This document shows positions 23,053 to 33,012 of a stretch of 64,000 nt of DNA, piece after piece. The stretch spans positions 55,796,246-55,860,245 of the forward strand of contig CM047817.1 in the NCBI GenBank assembly GCA_026214975.1. Reading direction: 5' to 3'. The notes beneath the pieces are model-generated. The model saw only the letters and a list, made by a program, of their open reading frames with translations. It ran no database searches and was not told the origin of the DNA. The stretch's first letter is position 1, and each line of letters begins with the position of its first letter. Source of the stretch: Gentiana macrophylla (taxonomy: Eukaryota > Streptophyta > Magnoliopsida > Gentianales > Gentianaceae). A program made the position numbers and the translations under genes.

Positions 23053-23460
23053 GATTAAATCATTGGAATGCTAGGATAGACTTTTAACAAGTTTATTATT
23101 CCTAAAATAAAAATCTAGTTGTGAAAATTAATTTTTTGAATTTAACTTTCTGTCTTGTTTATTTTACAACTTCAATCTCTAGGCTACTAAACTGTTAGTA
23201 ATAAGACTTCATTAAAAATGTGGAAGTAACAAGTACGTTGTAATTATCAAAAGAATGCAGTTAATTTCTCGTAAGAGATTTTTCCCTTGAGCCTTTAAAA
23301 ACTTAAGTGACATAGTATAGATATGTCACGGATGTCACTCGTGTTGAATGAGAGACGACCATACTTAGTTTACAAAAGATGATATAGCACTATCAGATAA
23401 ATTCATTTAGTGAATTTTGAAAGTGTAAGTACACATCAAATTTCTAATTGAAAAATCGGA

Positions 23461-23860
23461 AAATCATACATAAGGCGTTGCTAGTTAGACGGTATTTGGA
23501 ACCGATAAACTAGTGGGAGCCTTAGTCTTATGATTTGTTGTTTTTCTGAATCATTAGAAATGTGTAATAGACTGCACATGAGTTTCTCTTTTCATTGAAA
23601 AACAAGAATAAAGCGTTGCTAGTTAAACAGTATTTGGAACTGATAAACTAGTGGGAGCTTAGCTCTGGAGTTTTTCCAATCTTTTGAAACATCATGAACA
23701 AAGCATTTCTAGTTAGACAGTATTTGGAACTGATAAACTAGTGGGAGCTTAGTTCTGGGGGAATTTCTAATCTTTGAAAAATTATAAATACAAAGTGTTG
23801 CTAGTTAGACGGTATTTGGAACCGACAAACTAGTGGGAGCTTTGGTCTTATGATTTGACG
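23461..23860 (+). repeat. Array of four stem-loops in element F
   Basis: Four 33-base cores lie at 23481-23513, 23619-23651, 23709-23741 and 23801-23833. Each has outer arms CTAGTT and AACTAG (AACTAG/AACTAG-like in all) and a loop ATTTGGA. The inner arms are CGGT/ACCG in copies 1 and 4 but CAGT/ACTG in copies 2 and 3, so both sides change together. Each core runs into TGGGAGC. Flanking arms also pair: in copy 1 AAATCATA with TATGATTT and AAGGC with GCCTT. F' has the equivalent array at 54998-55400. Confidence 0.8.
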
Positions 23861-24094
23861 ATTAGAAAAATCGATAGTCCAAGCAAGTAACACTGAACAT
23901 CCCACAGTTCAAGAGTAGTGTCTACTCAAACGAACTGCTAGTTCAAGACTGTTTCCATCTAAGAAAAGTCGAGAATGGGAAAGAATGTTTATACGTGTTA
24001 GTCATCTAAACTAAGTAGTTTTAAGGCTAAACCAGAAAATTAATAAATTGAAAAATTAGAGGATAAGGAAAGTGATTTCGGATCACTGACCAAT

Positions 24095-25791
24095 TGATGA
24101 CGGTCAAATTATATCCGTAAAAGTCATCAACGTTATCCTTCAATCGAGCTTAATAATATATATTTTATATTAAATCACATGTTTATAATGTTTATTTAAT
24201 GTTATGTGGTTTGTAGAATATAATTTGGTATTTGTCTATTTTTATTATTAAAATGTGATTTACTGTGTGATAATTATTGATTTTACAGATTACGGTAAAT
24301 CGGGAGGATATCGACATAAGGAAATAAATCTCAAGATAAATCGGAGCAGAATCGGATCGTATTAAAGATAGACATCAAATCAGCACGAGGAGTGGAGTAA
24401 CAAACAAGAAAAGCCAGCAAGCCAATCGAGGTGGTGAGCTCATTTGGCAATGGCGGGAGCTCATTGGCTAAATCCAACAGATCGGTTCGGAGTTATCTCG
24501 ACGCATTTTAGACTCCATTAGGGTTTAGGAAATACGATCTTAAGTCATTTTATACAACTTATAAATACATTGTTTCATAGAAATACATTAGACAACACAA
24601 TATAATTTTAATACAACTTTTCATAGCACTAATCCTCAGTTTTTCAGAGCAGTTTTTATACAAGTCAGCAGCAATTATATGAGTTGCTTGTATTAATTTG
24701 TTCTTTGTTCTTTGTAATTAAGTCCCCCCAATTATTGTTTATCGTTTGAGGTTGTTCATTCTTCACCGAACGATGTAGATCTAAGGCTACGATATGAGGC
24801 AGTGGGGATTCCTTGTCTATAAGGATCCACACGCCCATATCTGTTATCCGGTGATCTCTAGATGACTTTGGTATGATCGACCGTCGTGTTTTTAGTAGAT
24901 CTATATAATTGCTTTATGAATCTCTATTTTATCCGTTACGTATATAGAAACGTTAAGATTTAGGTTTTCGCCGCGTCAATCTAGCCAGGTCTTTATGGTG
25001 TGATTGTCCACCTAGAATTTCTTGTCTTAGTAGGTATGACTACGGCTACGTTGCTTATCTATTTTGATCAGCGTATGATTAGGAAATACCAATATAGGAC
25101 TCCTAGGTCGGCTCATGAATTGATCTTCCGGGACTTCCAGCGAGATCTAGATCTGTGTTATATTTGGGAATTGCGAGCACCTAGTTATACGTACGTCATA
25201 GATTAACATGATACCTACGAAGTTAGTGTTAATGGGACAGAGACTGATGCGATCACTTAGAAAGTACGCCTAACCACAGGAATGTTGCCTAGGTGAGGAA
25301 TACGGTTAATATCGGCATCCCTAGTTTTGTAAGCGTGCAAGTTATATGAGATGGAGACCCAAAAGGTGAAGTCACGTAATGTAGCACAGTGATCTAGTGT
25401 CCTACCCGGAACTAAGTCAAGTTTAGGGGATGACTCCCGTAGCCAATATAAAAGAAATATGAATCGGATTAATAGTTATTGAGTCTAGTTTAATTATATA
25501 GAATCTCTAGATCCAAACGATAATACAATGATTGGGGAGGTTAATTACGTTGTCTTTATTTGTGTTGTGTCGAGTCAGTTTTTACCTTATCTTGTCTTTT
25601 GTTGGCCTTAGATCGCCTCTGTGTGCTTGACATGATTAATTGATTATTTATATATAAATGATTCACAATTGGTTCCATGTGGGATCGACCTTGATTCGCT
25701 ATAGCTATACTACGATGGACCTAATCCTCTTGCTAGTATTGGTTTATGGTGATCGAGTATTTTATTATCACTTGACTGATCACGTCAATCA
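24095..25791 (+). repeat. Solo LTR G (Ty3/gypsy) inside element F
   Basis: The 1697-bp sequence starts TGATGACGG and ends CACGTCAATCA. It is flanked by CCAAT on both sides (24090-24094 and 25792-25796). The uninterrupted site is visible in F' (near 54755-54775, minus strand), which confirms the borders exactly. It has a TATA box (TATAAATAC, 24560-24568) and the U5 block ATGTGGGATCGACC. No internal region is left, so it is the product of LTR-LTR recombination. A partial copy of the same family lies at 14990-15598. The U5 block suggests the Athila/Tat group. Confidence 0.93.
24560..24568 (+). promoter_or_regulatory. Probable TATA box of solo LTR G
   Basis: TATAAATAC lies about 465 bases into the LTR. 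It is the best TATA candidate on the LTR's sense strand. Confidence 0.5.
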
Positions 25792-26334
25792 CCAATGCAT
25801 CCTCAGAAATTTCCTCGAAAGCTAAAGTTCTTTGGAAGAACAAGGCAGCTATGCATTAAACGATAAATAAAGTAGACAACGGGCAGTTATTTTAGCTAGA
25901 CTAGTGGGAGTGATATAAGGATATAAATTTCGGATTCAATCCTTGAATATCATAGAAATTCATTTTTTCTGTTTTCGAATTCGTTGGAACGAATGAATTC
26001 ATTTTCAAGATGATAATTTGTTTGTCTTATTGACGATGAATATAACATTTGTAGCACGAATCCAAGACTCGGACTTTTATTTGATAAAGCAAAACCACTA
26101 GGCATTGCTGAAAAGGTATTAGTAACAAATCTTAAACTATATAAACGCAAATGGTTTCCGTATTTAGATAAACGCTTCTTTCTATTCTATTAATTAGTGT
26201 ATGTTCCATAAAGACAAGATCTGAAGACTGGCTTAGGGTGATTCCTATCTCCCAGTCAACAGAACACTGTCTCAAAGAACAATGACTAAGTTTCCTTTCA
26301 ATTGGGGAATGGTATAGTTTTAAAGAAGTCACAC

Positions 26335-26387
26335 AGCTTGTTCATAACGACCTTCGAGGTCTTATGAAAGATACAAGCTAGTGGGAG
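26335..26387 (+). other. Long stem-loop followed by AGTGGGAG in element F
   Basis: AGCTTG pairs with CAAGCT, TTCATAA with TTATGAA, and GACC with GGTC, around a TTCGA loop (26335-26379). AGTGGGAG follows at once (26380-26387). In F' (54176-54220) the middle stem is TTCATAT with ATATGAA, a double change that keeps pairing. Confidence 0.8.
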
Positions 26388-27228
26388 CCTCTGAATAGTG
26401 ACATCTTAGTCTGACAACTACTCGAAACTCTGGTAAGTTTATCCAAAATATTAGGAGGAATCTCTGATTTCACCAGAGATAGAGTATTCCATACTCAGAA
26501 ATAGGCTGTCATATAGTCTTCGGGACTGATGCTCGGCCTGCCTCCAGTGGAATGTTTTCACTAAGGGATACACCATAAAATTTGCCTTATATAGTTATTG
26601 ATGTGCTACAATACGCTGCTGAACTCATTTAAGATGTTGGTTGCAAAATAACGGTTTCGTTGTAATGAAAAACCGAGAAGTCTACCTAAAAGATGCCTAC
26701 GCATTTGTGGATAAGGAGTGAATTCTGTACACCCCACTTTCGTAAATGTAGACATTTAGAATTTAGTGCTTGAAGGTAGGACTGGAAATTTTGCGTACAC
26801 GTTCAGAGCGGGAAATATCTTAATACATTGAGTAAAGGTTGATTATAAAACTCGTAAAATCAGAGAATGACGGTTATACTGTCAAACTCGGTCTGATAGA
26901 GTCTATAAATAACATCTTTGGATCTTGAAGTATTTGTACTCAAGAAGTTACTAACTGATTTGTTCAGTCCACATCCAACACCGGCAGTTGGTGATAACAC
27001 TAATAAAAACTACTAAACTAGATCAGTATATAAATCCACCCAGAACGCAGTGGGAGTATGGTTTGTCCATTACACATTGCAGGACCCTGCAGTCTATAGG
27101 GTAGATTGATGACCTATAGTCCTTCGTGGGCTGTATAGGATCCTGATCATAGAGGTTGGTTTAAAAGCCATAACCCTGTGAATGGAGTTTAATACTTCAG
27201 TTCTGTTGAAACTCTTATAGAACCACCT

Positions 27229-27251
27229 GAGTATCTCAGGCCCAGTGGGAG
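27229..27251 (+). other. CCTGAG/CTCAGG hairpin followed by AGTGGGAG
   Basis: CCTGAG, three bases and CTCAGG form a 6-bp hairpin, with AGTGGGAG four bases on. In F' (near 53307-53330) the stem is the same while one loop base differs. Confidence 0.55.
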
Positions 27252-27320
27252 TAATTGGAACTACACAGAGAAGAGTCGAATGAATAGGGAAGTTTAACTT
27301 TCAACGCAAAGCTGAGTAAT

Positions 27321-27540
27321 TTAGGGGTGATTCCCTAAAAGGTAGAGAGTTAACCAAACCGTGATCTCTCTTACCACTAAGTCTTGCTTGTTTTCATCTG
27401 AAAGCGGGAAATAGGGGTGATTTCCTGAGACTTCCTTACCGAACAACGGAATCTGAACTCATTCAGAACATAAGGGTTTTAGCTAAGAACAAATGATAGA
27501 TTCGTTACAAAGCAAAAAATAGGGGTGATTCCCTAAGACC
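27321..27540 (+). repeat. Triplicated AGGGGTGATTCCC hairpin block in F
   Basis: Cores at 27321-27338, about 27412-27427 and 27520-27535. The first is TTAGGG, loop GTGATT, CCCTAA. The spacing is 91 and 108 bases. F' keeps three matching copies at 53024-53042, 53131-53150 and 53226-53241. Confidence 0.65.
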
Positions 27541-28282
27541 TTTATGATAGACTAACTGTATCTTAATTTATTTAGAAAGAACCTTTGGCAGGATGCCTGT
27601 CATAGCTTATATCCTTTGGGGATTAAAGCAAACCTCTAGGTCATTTCAAAGTCATTTTTTTTAATATGTGGACTTGACCAGCATGTTGATAAGTCTTTCA
27701 TAGACTGGGCATCAATATTAGTAAAGTAGTATGTAGATTAGTCTTTATGAATGGTAACGCTGAAACTGTTGGAAACAACATGGGTGTGTTATCTGAAGTC
27801 AGAGGCTAACATGCCATCGGGCTATTTTCTAAAGAATTTGACTCACTCGAATTCTCGAAAATAAGCAATTGGCAATCCCATTCATCCATCTCAATGGTTA
27901 ATATGTTCTTGCATAGAGGAATGCAACATTCAACGATGTAGTCTACCCTACCTCCCAGGAATGCTTGTCTAAACCTGCGAATGAATACTAAATGGGATGT
28001 TTAGTGGATCCTCAAGTCTCTTCGGGAGAATGAGGAATAATATGCTAGCATATTCAGGTGCAAACTAGAATATAAGTGATAACAATGATTCTGGCTTTAT
28101 GTCTGATTGAGGATGATCGTTAAATCGATCTCGGTCTCAGTGTTTACTCCTGTGATAAAGTATTATCCAGTAAGCTGATACCACTTCATTGTGAAAACAT
28201 TGAAGAGGTTGCTCATTGGAGAGCCGCCAACCTACCTGATCAGTGTACCAAGTCACATGGTATTCGGATTCTAAGTACACGC

Positions 28283-28315
28283 CGGGTCACTGACCTACCC
28301 TGCGGCGGCACACTC
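28283..28315 (+). other. GCGGCGGCAC-type motif of F, third copy
   Basis: Contains GGTCACTGACC, a near-palindrome, followed by CCCTGCGGCGGCACACTC. The F' counterpart is at 52258-52285 (minus strand). Confidence 0.55.
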
Positions 28316-28467
28316 CAGTCGTGCTTGGAAGGATGAATTACTAAGATGCGCTTGGAGGGTATGAATCTTGGGGATATGTCTCACTTGTTTTGAGCAAGTG
28401 GCAGAATGTTGTAGATATAGATATAAAAAGTGTGCTGTAAAACAATTAATCCACTTGCCTTTCGTGC

Positions 28468-28478
28468 AAGTAGGAGAT
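28468..28478 (+). other. Polypurine tract of element F
   Basis: AAGTAGGAGAT stands directly before the 3' LTR start TGTTAGG. In F' it is AAGTGGGAGAT (52094-52104, minus strand). It closely resembles the AGTGGGAG octamer repeated in the internal region. Confidence 0.75.
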
Positions 28479-30297
28479 TGTTAGGTGTAGTGCCCGAAAG
28501 ACAATTATATAATTGTTTTAGGATAGAATTAATAATTCATCTTATTATATGCATGTATGCTTATAATTAAGACACTACGGAAAACCCTAAGTACCTCATT
28601 TATGTAATCACATAACTCAGTGTATTGCTATACACAAGAGGATTGAGTTAGTGAGATATGCTTAAAATTAACTTAGTACGTAGCATTTATTAATTTGAGT
28701 ACAGGTCACAAGATTAATTTTCTAATAATGCGCCCAGAACACTTTAGGTGTGACAGTCCTATCCAGATTGTTGGTAATAGGGTACCTAGTGGGGCATTTA
28801 TATATGATGATAATCATATAGGGCTGGACCGATTTGATTTGAGTTCTCGATATAATTCCGTGATCGAGAAATCTTATCAAATCAGAAGATGATCATAAGT
28901 GGATTAATCTCAATCCTGAGGTGATCACAGACGACTGCTTAGACTAGGGTAGAGTTTGATGTGTTAGTAAGGATCACTTCGAAGTATGTGGTCCAACACT
29001 TCTCGTTGGCTCTATTTTAGGATGAGTGGGTAGTCTATGCTATCACATATATGGAATCCATTCCTTCCTCCGGGAAGTAGACAGACAGTTCCCTTATTTG
29101 TTAATCCTAGAAACTGACCGATGCACGCAGTTCATATTATATTAGTTATGAACTATTTGGTCACTAGGGGGTTAATGGTAAGTAATGATAAAAGGTTTCG
29201 AGAAGGGTTTATGGAGATATCCCGAATCGTAACGAACAGTCTATGGAGAATTTATCCGTATGTAATGATTATATCAGTGGACACCTTATGACTCATGGTT
29301 GAGTGTAAGTTTATATCTATATTCGGCAGAGTTCAGTTTTGGGTTTATGGTGGTGTAATCCCGGAATTAATAGATTGAATATTATTGTTCGGTCTGACGA
29401 ATAATTTTATTTAATTTATTGTAGCTACTGAATATGGGTCCATGGTCCCCGACGTGGCTCCTAATATGCATATGTTTTCTCATCGTTTCACCTCAATTAA
29501 TATTAAATGGTTGGATTGGACTATTTAATAGATATGTGGATTGATTGTTTAGTTGGACTAGATAATTAAATACATGGAAAATATATTTTTCGTGGACTCG
29601 GCCCAAATATGTGTAAAATGCGTGTGGACCTATTTATCTAGGGTTTGGGGCGCATTTTGTGAGTATTAAATAATTAGAAAGAAATTAGTTTTCTTGGATA
29701 ATTATTTGATATATGATTTAATTATTTGTTTGTTAAATGATAAATCATGGAATATTGGATAATATATTTATTTATCCTAATTTGTTTGGGATATATATTA
29801 TATTAATCTTTTATTTAAATTAAGGATTAATTTAATAATTATCTTTTAATTATTAAATCTTTGGAGGACAATGATTACTCTCATATATAAAGAGAGTTCT
29901 CCCAAGCCTTAAACAGATCATATAATTTCGACACAAAAAGTGCAAGTACATGGCTTGGAGATTTCGGCCATTGTACTTAGGGTTTGAGTTTTAGGAAAAC
30001 TTCAGGTTTTTCTTAGGTAGCATACCGAGGAGGTCCGGCGGCTTGAAACACCATCCACCTGGTGGTGCTTGGAGAGACACGTTGGAAGACTTTGGCTTCT
30101 CAACTAGGCTCTCAACTAGCTCGGATTGGATAGACCTTGTTCTTGGCGTTTTGCACCATAAAAAGGTTGGTAATCTAACACCCTCGTAGGTTAGATCTAT
30201 AATTTTATGTATTTTGGTTGTTATATCTAGATCAGATATTTATTCCGCTGCGTAATCGGGTCAATCTATGATTGATCCGGTGATTTTACATCCTACA
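28479..30297 (+). repeat. 3' LTR of element F
   Basis: The 1819-bp partner of 19318-21135, with TGTTAGGTG start and CATCCTACA end. The TATA box is at 29884-29892. It is followed by the TSD TGTAG (30298-30302). Confidence 0.93.
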
Positions 30298-30302
30298 TGT
30301 AG

Positions 30303-30714
30303 CATCTGCTGAAATTTGGTGTTCAGCTAGGGCAAGTTCAGCAGGGTTGATCAACCTGTTGATGGCAAGTCTACTGAAGACAAGTCTGCTGAGGCCAAAC
30401 ATACTTGGGGAACACGTCTGCTACAAGTTTTCGTATTTTGGTTAAGTTACTTCTAGGGTATTTCAGACATTTACTGAGTTGACAGTTAAGTCGGTTAGGG
30501 TTTGATTTCCAAGGCTATAAATACCATCTATATTAATTGTAACTTATGATGTAACTTTCTAGTGATAATAAAATATCATCGTTTGTCTGTGGAGTAGTCG
30601 GCACATTGCCGGAAACCACGTTAAATCTGTGTTCTTCTTGTTTCAGTGTTTGTTTTCTTGTTTTTTTATCTCTACTCACAATCACCATCACTTCTTGATC
30701 GATCCGTCATAACA
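30303..30714 (+). repeat. Copia D 3' LTR, second part
   Basis: Continues D after the F insertion. It has a TATA box (TATAAATAC, 30516-30524) and a possible polyadenylation signal (AATAAAA, 30567-30573). It probably ends with CATAACA at 30714; the end is inferred from the usual CA terminus. Confidence 0.55.
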
Positions 30715-33012
30715 TATTTAATAGTACCTTGATGGCTTTTCCTAGCTACAAGGCCAAATTAAGCGAGACTCTACATCTTATAGTTTATGTGCAGCCACAA
30801 AATCTTCACTTAGGGAGTATGCAGAATTGATAATAGATGAGATAAATATACTATTATCCTAAAAAATCCATGAGCATCTAGCCTTCCATATGAGTTAGAA
30901 CTCAGAACATATAAATTATCATATTCCACGTTGGGGGGAACCTTACAAAAGACCATGAGCAGCTAGCCTTCCATACAAGCCTGAACATATAAATTACCAT
31001 ATTGCACTTTGAGGGAGCCGCACAATTAATTGATAGGATCAATGTTAGAGTTTAAACAAACCAAAGGTTTAGGGTATTTGCCAAAACACTTCATCTTTTT
31101 CAAATTGTTTCAAATTGTGTTGAGTGTTCTAATCTTCTGGCGAAGATAAGAACTGAAATGCTTTGACTTCTGATGAATTGACAACTGCAATTATTTGATT
31201 TAATGTTGAGTATTTTATTGTTTGGTTTTAGTGTTGATTAATTTTCAAAAGTCCCCTTTTTGTGTTGAAAGCTTTCATTTCATTATTATTGGTATTTATA
31301 TCCTATATAGTGTCACTAACCGGCCCTGAAGCTAAACACTTACATAAGTGGCCATCATTTTTTATTTTATGTGATACAGGTTTTTATTTTGATTTGATTT
31401 AAGTTTTTTGGGCCTGTGTCTGCTATTATAATCCAGTCCATCTTTTAAATAATTATTCCACAAGATTACTTCGTTTGGACTTGCAAGTCTGTTTTTTTTA
31501 CAATAAAGCTTCTGCCTAGCCCATTTTCTTTTCCCTAATCTTAGTCACATAACCTACCTGATTTCCCCAACCCTAATACACTCTTTCAGTCAGACTTTCT
31601 ATTAAGCCTTTTGCTCTGGAAAAATCAAACGTCTTCCATGATTTGCTCCTCGATTTTGCTATCTTTCTATTCCCAAAGCCTTTGCAAATCGTCTCATTCC
31701 TTATCGATTATCTGCAATTAACATTTGCAGATTCTCATCTCTTTTCTCTGTCACATGCCGAATTTTGATTTTGGTAAGAATCAGATACACCCTTGGTTTG
31801 AATTCAAGCCACCATGTGATGAAAATCACATATGGAAGGTTTGAGCATGAAAGGCTTCTACTTGGGTCTGATACGAAGCTGATTTATTGCCATTTTTGGG
31901 TCTGCAACGTGTTCTTGAACACGAAGGTTTGATTCAACTGGTTCGCAATAAAGGTGATATATTTTCCTTGTTCATATCATGATTTATCATTTATTACTAT
32001 TAAGAACGAATTATCTGCCCTGATTTTGTGCCATATACGTTTTTGTAAAAGGTTTGACCCTTGCAATTGTTTGGATGCTGATTCGAAGCATTCAGCCCGT
32101 ATCTTTGAAGATTCGCAGTTAATGTTTTGACAAGGTGAATCCTTTCCTTGATTATATCGTATATCTCGTATTATTACTTATTCAAAATTGAATATCTGCC
32201 TGATTTTGTGCCAATTTTGTGGTTGATTTAGGGTTGACCACCGGGAAGTTCAAAGGCTGAACCTTTACCAGTAGAGTAGCTATTAATGCGAAATACAATC
32301 TCTGATTGAGGGTATGCTGCTTAACTCGCTCGGTAGACCTCTCTGTTTAGATTTGTGCAAATGAACCAAGTTCAAAGCTGGTTCGCTCTGGTAAATTGGC
32401 TAAACCTAGTGATATCCGGTTTAATCATCTGATTAATAGCTGGTTTAGGTCACTGAGCTCTATTAATCATTTGATTAAGTGTTCCTGTCCCGCAGTCAGA
32501 TTATGGTTCAACCGTATCTTTTTGGTTGAAACATAATCCTTAACCAAAATGATGATATACCCCCTGTGTGTTGGCTGAATATTTTATTGGGTTATCAGAT
32601 TGGTCTAGGTTTTTCCCTGCCTTGGTCTATTAGAAAATTATTTAGGGAAATCAAATCAGTATTATATTGAATGTGTGGTTAACCAACCATATACATGGCT
32701 CATTGACCAGGCATACATGGATCACTGACCACAAAACCCAAATATCGGTTACCATGACATGATAGTCACTCCGGTTTACGGTGATTGCTTGGTTAAACCA
32801 ATCCACTGCGAGACTCATTGACTAGTACTACTCCCTAAAGGAGTTTACATAGCCTTTGATCTGAAATACAAATCAAATGGATAACCAAGGCCGGAGAATC
32901 ACCTTCATTTATTATGCCTCAGATTCTCTGATTTCTCTTGATACTGTTCACACCATATTCTTGAGGTTTAGTCATACCATCTAAGGCTATAAATAGCCAG
33001 GCACATTAACAG
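30715..33012. other. Unassigned AT-rich region without a gene
   Basis: No ORF or domain is recognisable on either strand. It contains two direct repeats of about 70 bases (30869-30943 and 30951-31021, sharing CTAGCCTTCCATA and ACATATAAATTA). It also contains two diverged repeats of about 80 bases (31952-32033 and 32133-32213, sharing TTTCCTTG and TGATTTTGTGCCA). A TATA-like GGCTATAAATAGCC lies near 32983. It may be decayed mobile-element or promoter/UTR-like DNA; I cannot assign it. Confidence 0.5.

Larger units (their letters stand above)
19318..30297 (+). mobile_element. Large non-autonomous LTR retrotransposon F (LARD-like)
   Basis: F has two LTRs of 1818 and 1819 bp, TGTTAG starts and AACA/TACA ends, a tRNA-iMet-type PBS and a PPT. 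It has a perfect 5-bp TSD. The internal part is 7343 bp, or about 5.64 kb after removal of the nested solo LTR G and its TSD. It has no ORF above about 100 codons and no recognisable gag or pol. A second, oppositely oriented copy (F', 50281-59625) has a 5.7-kb internal region of the same kind. The non-coding state is therefore a family property rather than decay of one copy. The PBS type suggests mobilisation by a Ty1/copia element. The internal region is rich in conserved stem-loops. Confidence 0.9.
15806..30714 (+). mobile_element. Decayed Tork-like Ty1/copia element D, split by element F
   Basis: The sequence-derived parts are 15806-19317 and 30303-30714; everything between is the later insertion F. 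The order gag end, protease, integrase, RT, RNase H is that of Ty1/copia. The strings LWHMRLGHM, GTLDYVHSDCWGPS and GVFLGYGDGVKGYRIW look most like the Tork (Tnt1-like) lineage, a call from memory. The 5' LTR and most of gag are missing. The coding part is full of stops and frameshifts, several of them CAG to TAG, so D is old. Its 3' LTR is split by F at a TGTAG target site. Confidence 0.85.

Noticed and set aside
23461..23860. Possible CRISPR-like array (four spaced repeats)
   Set aside because: Spacing is irregular, repeats are palindromic and diverged, and the context is a plant LTR element; it is a stem-loop array.
24095..25791. Solo LTR G read as part of F's own internal region
   Set aside because: Exact CCAAT duplications and the empty site in F' show it is a later insertion.
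27049..28400. Degenerate copia pol in the 3' half of F
   Set aside because: I translated the sense frames by eye and found no RT, integrase or RNase H motif. A profile search (HMMER against Pfam RVT_2 and rve) would settle it.
31540..31960. Possible host-gene 5' UTR or first exon
   Set aside because: Pyrimidine-rich stretches and a short ATG ORF are suggestive, but no domain or splice-consistent frame could be supported.
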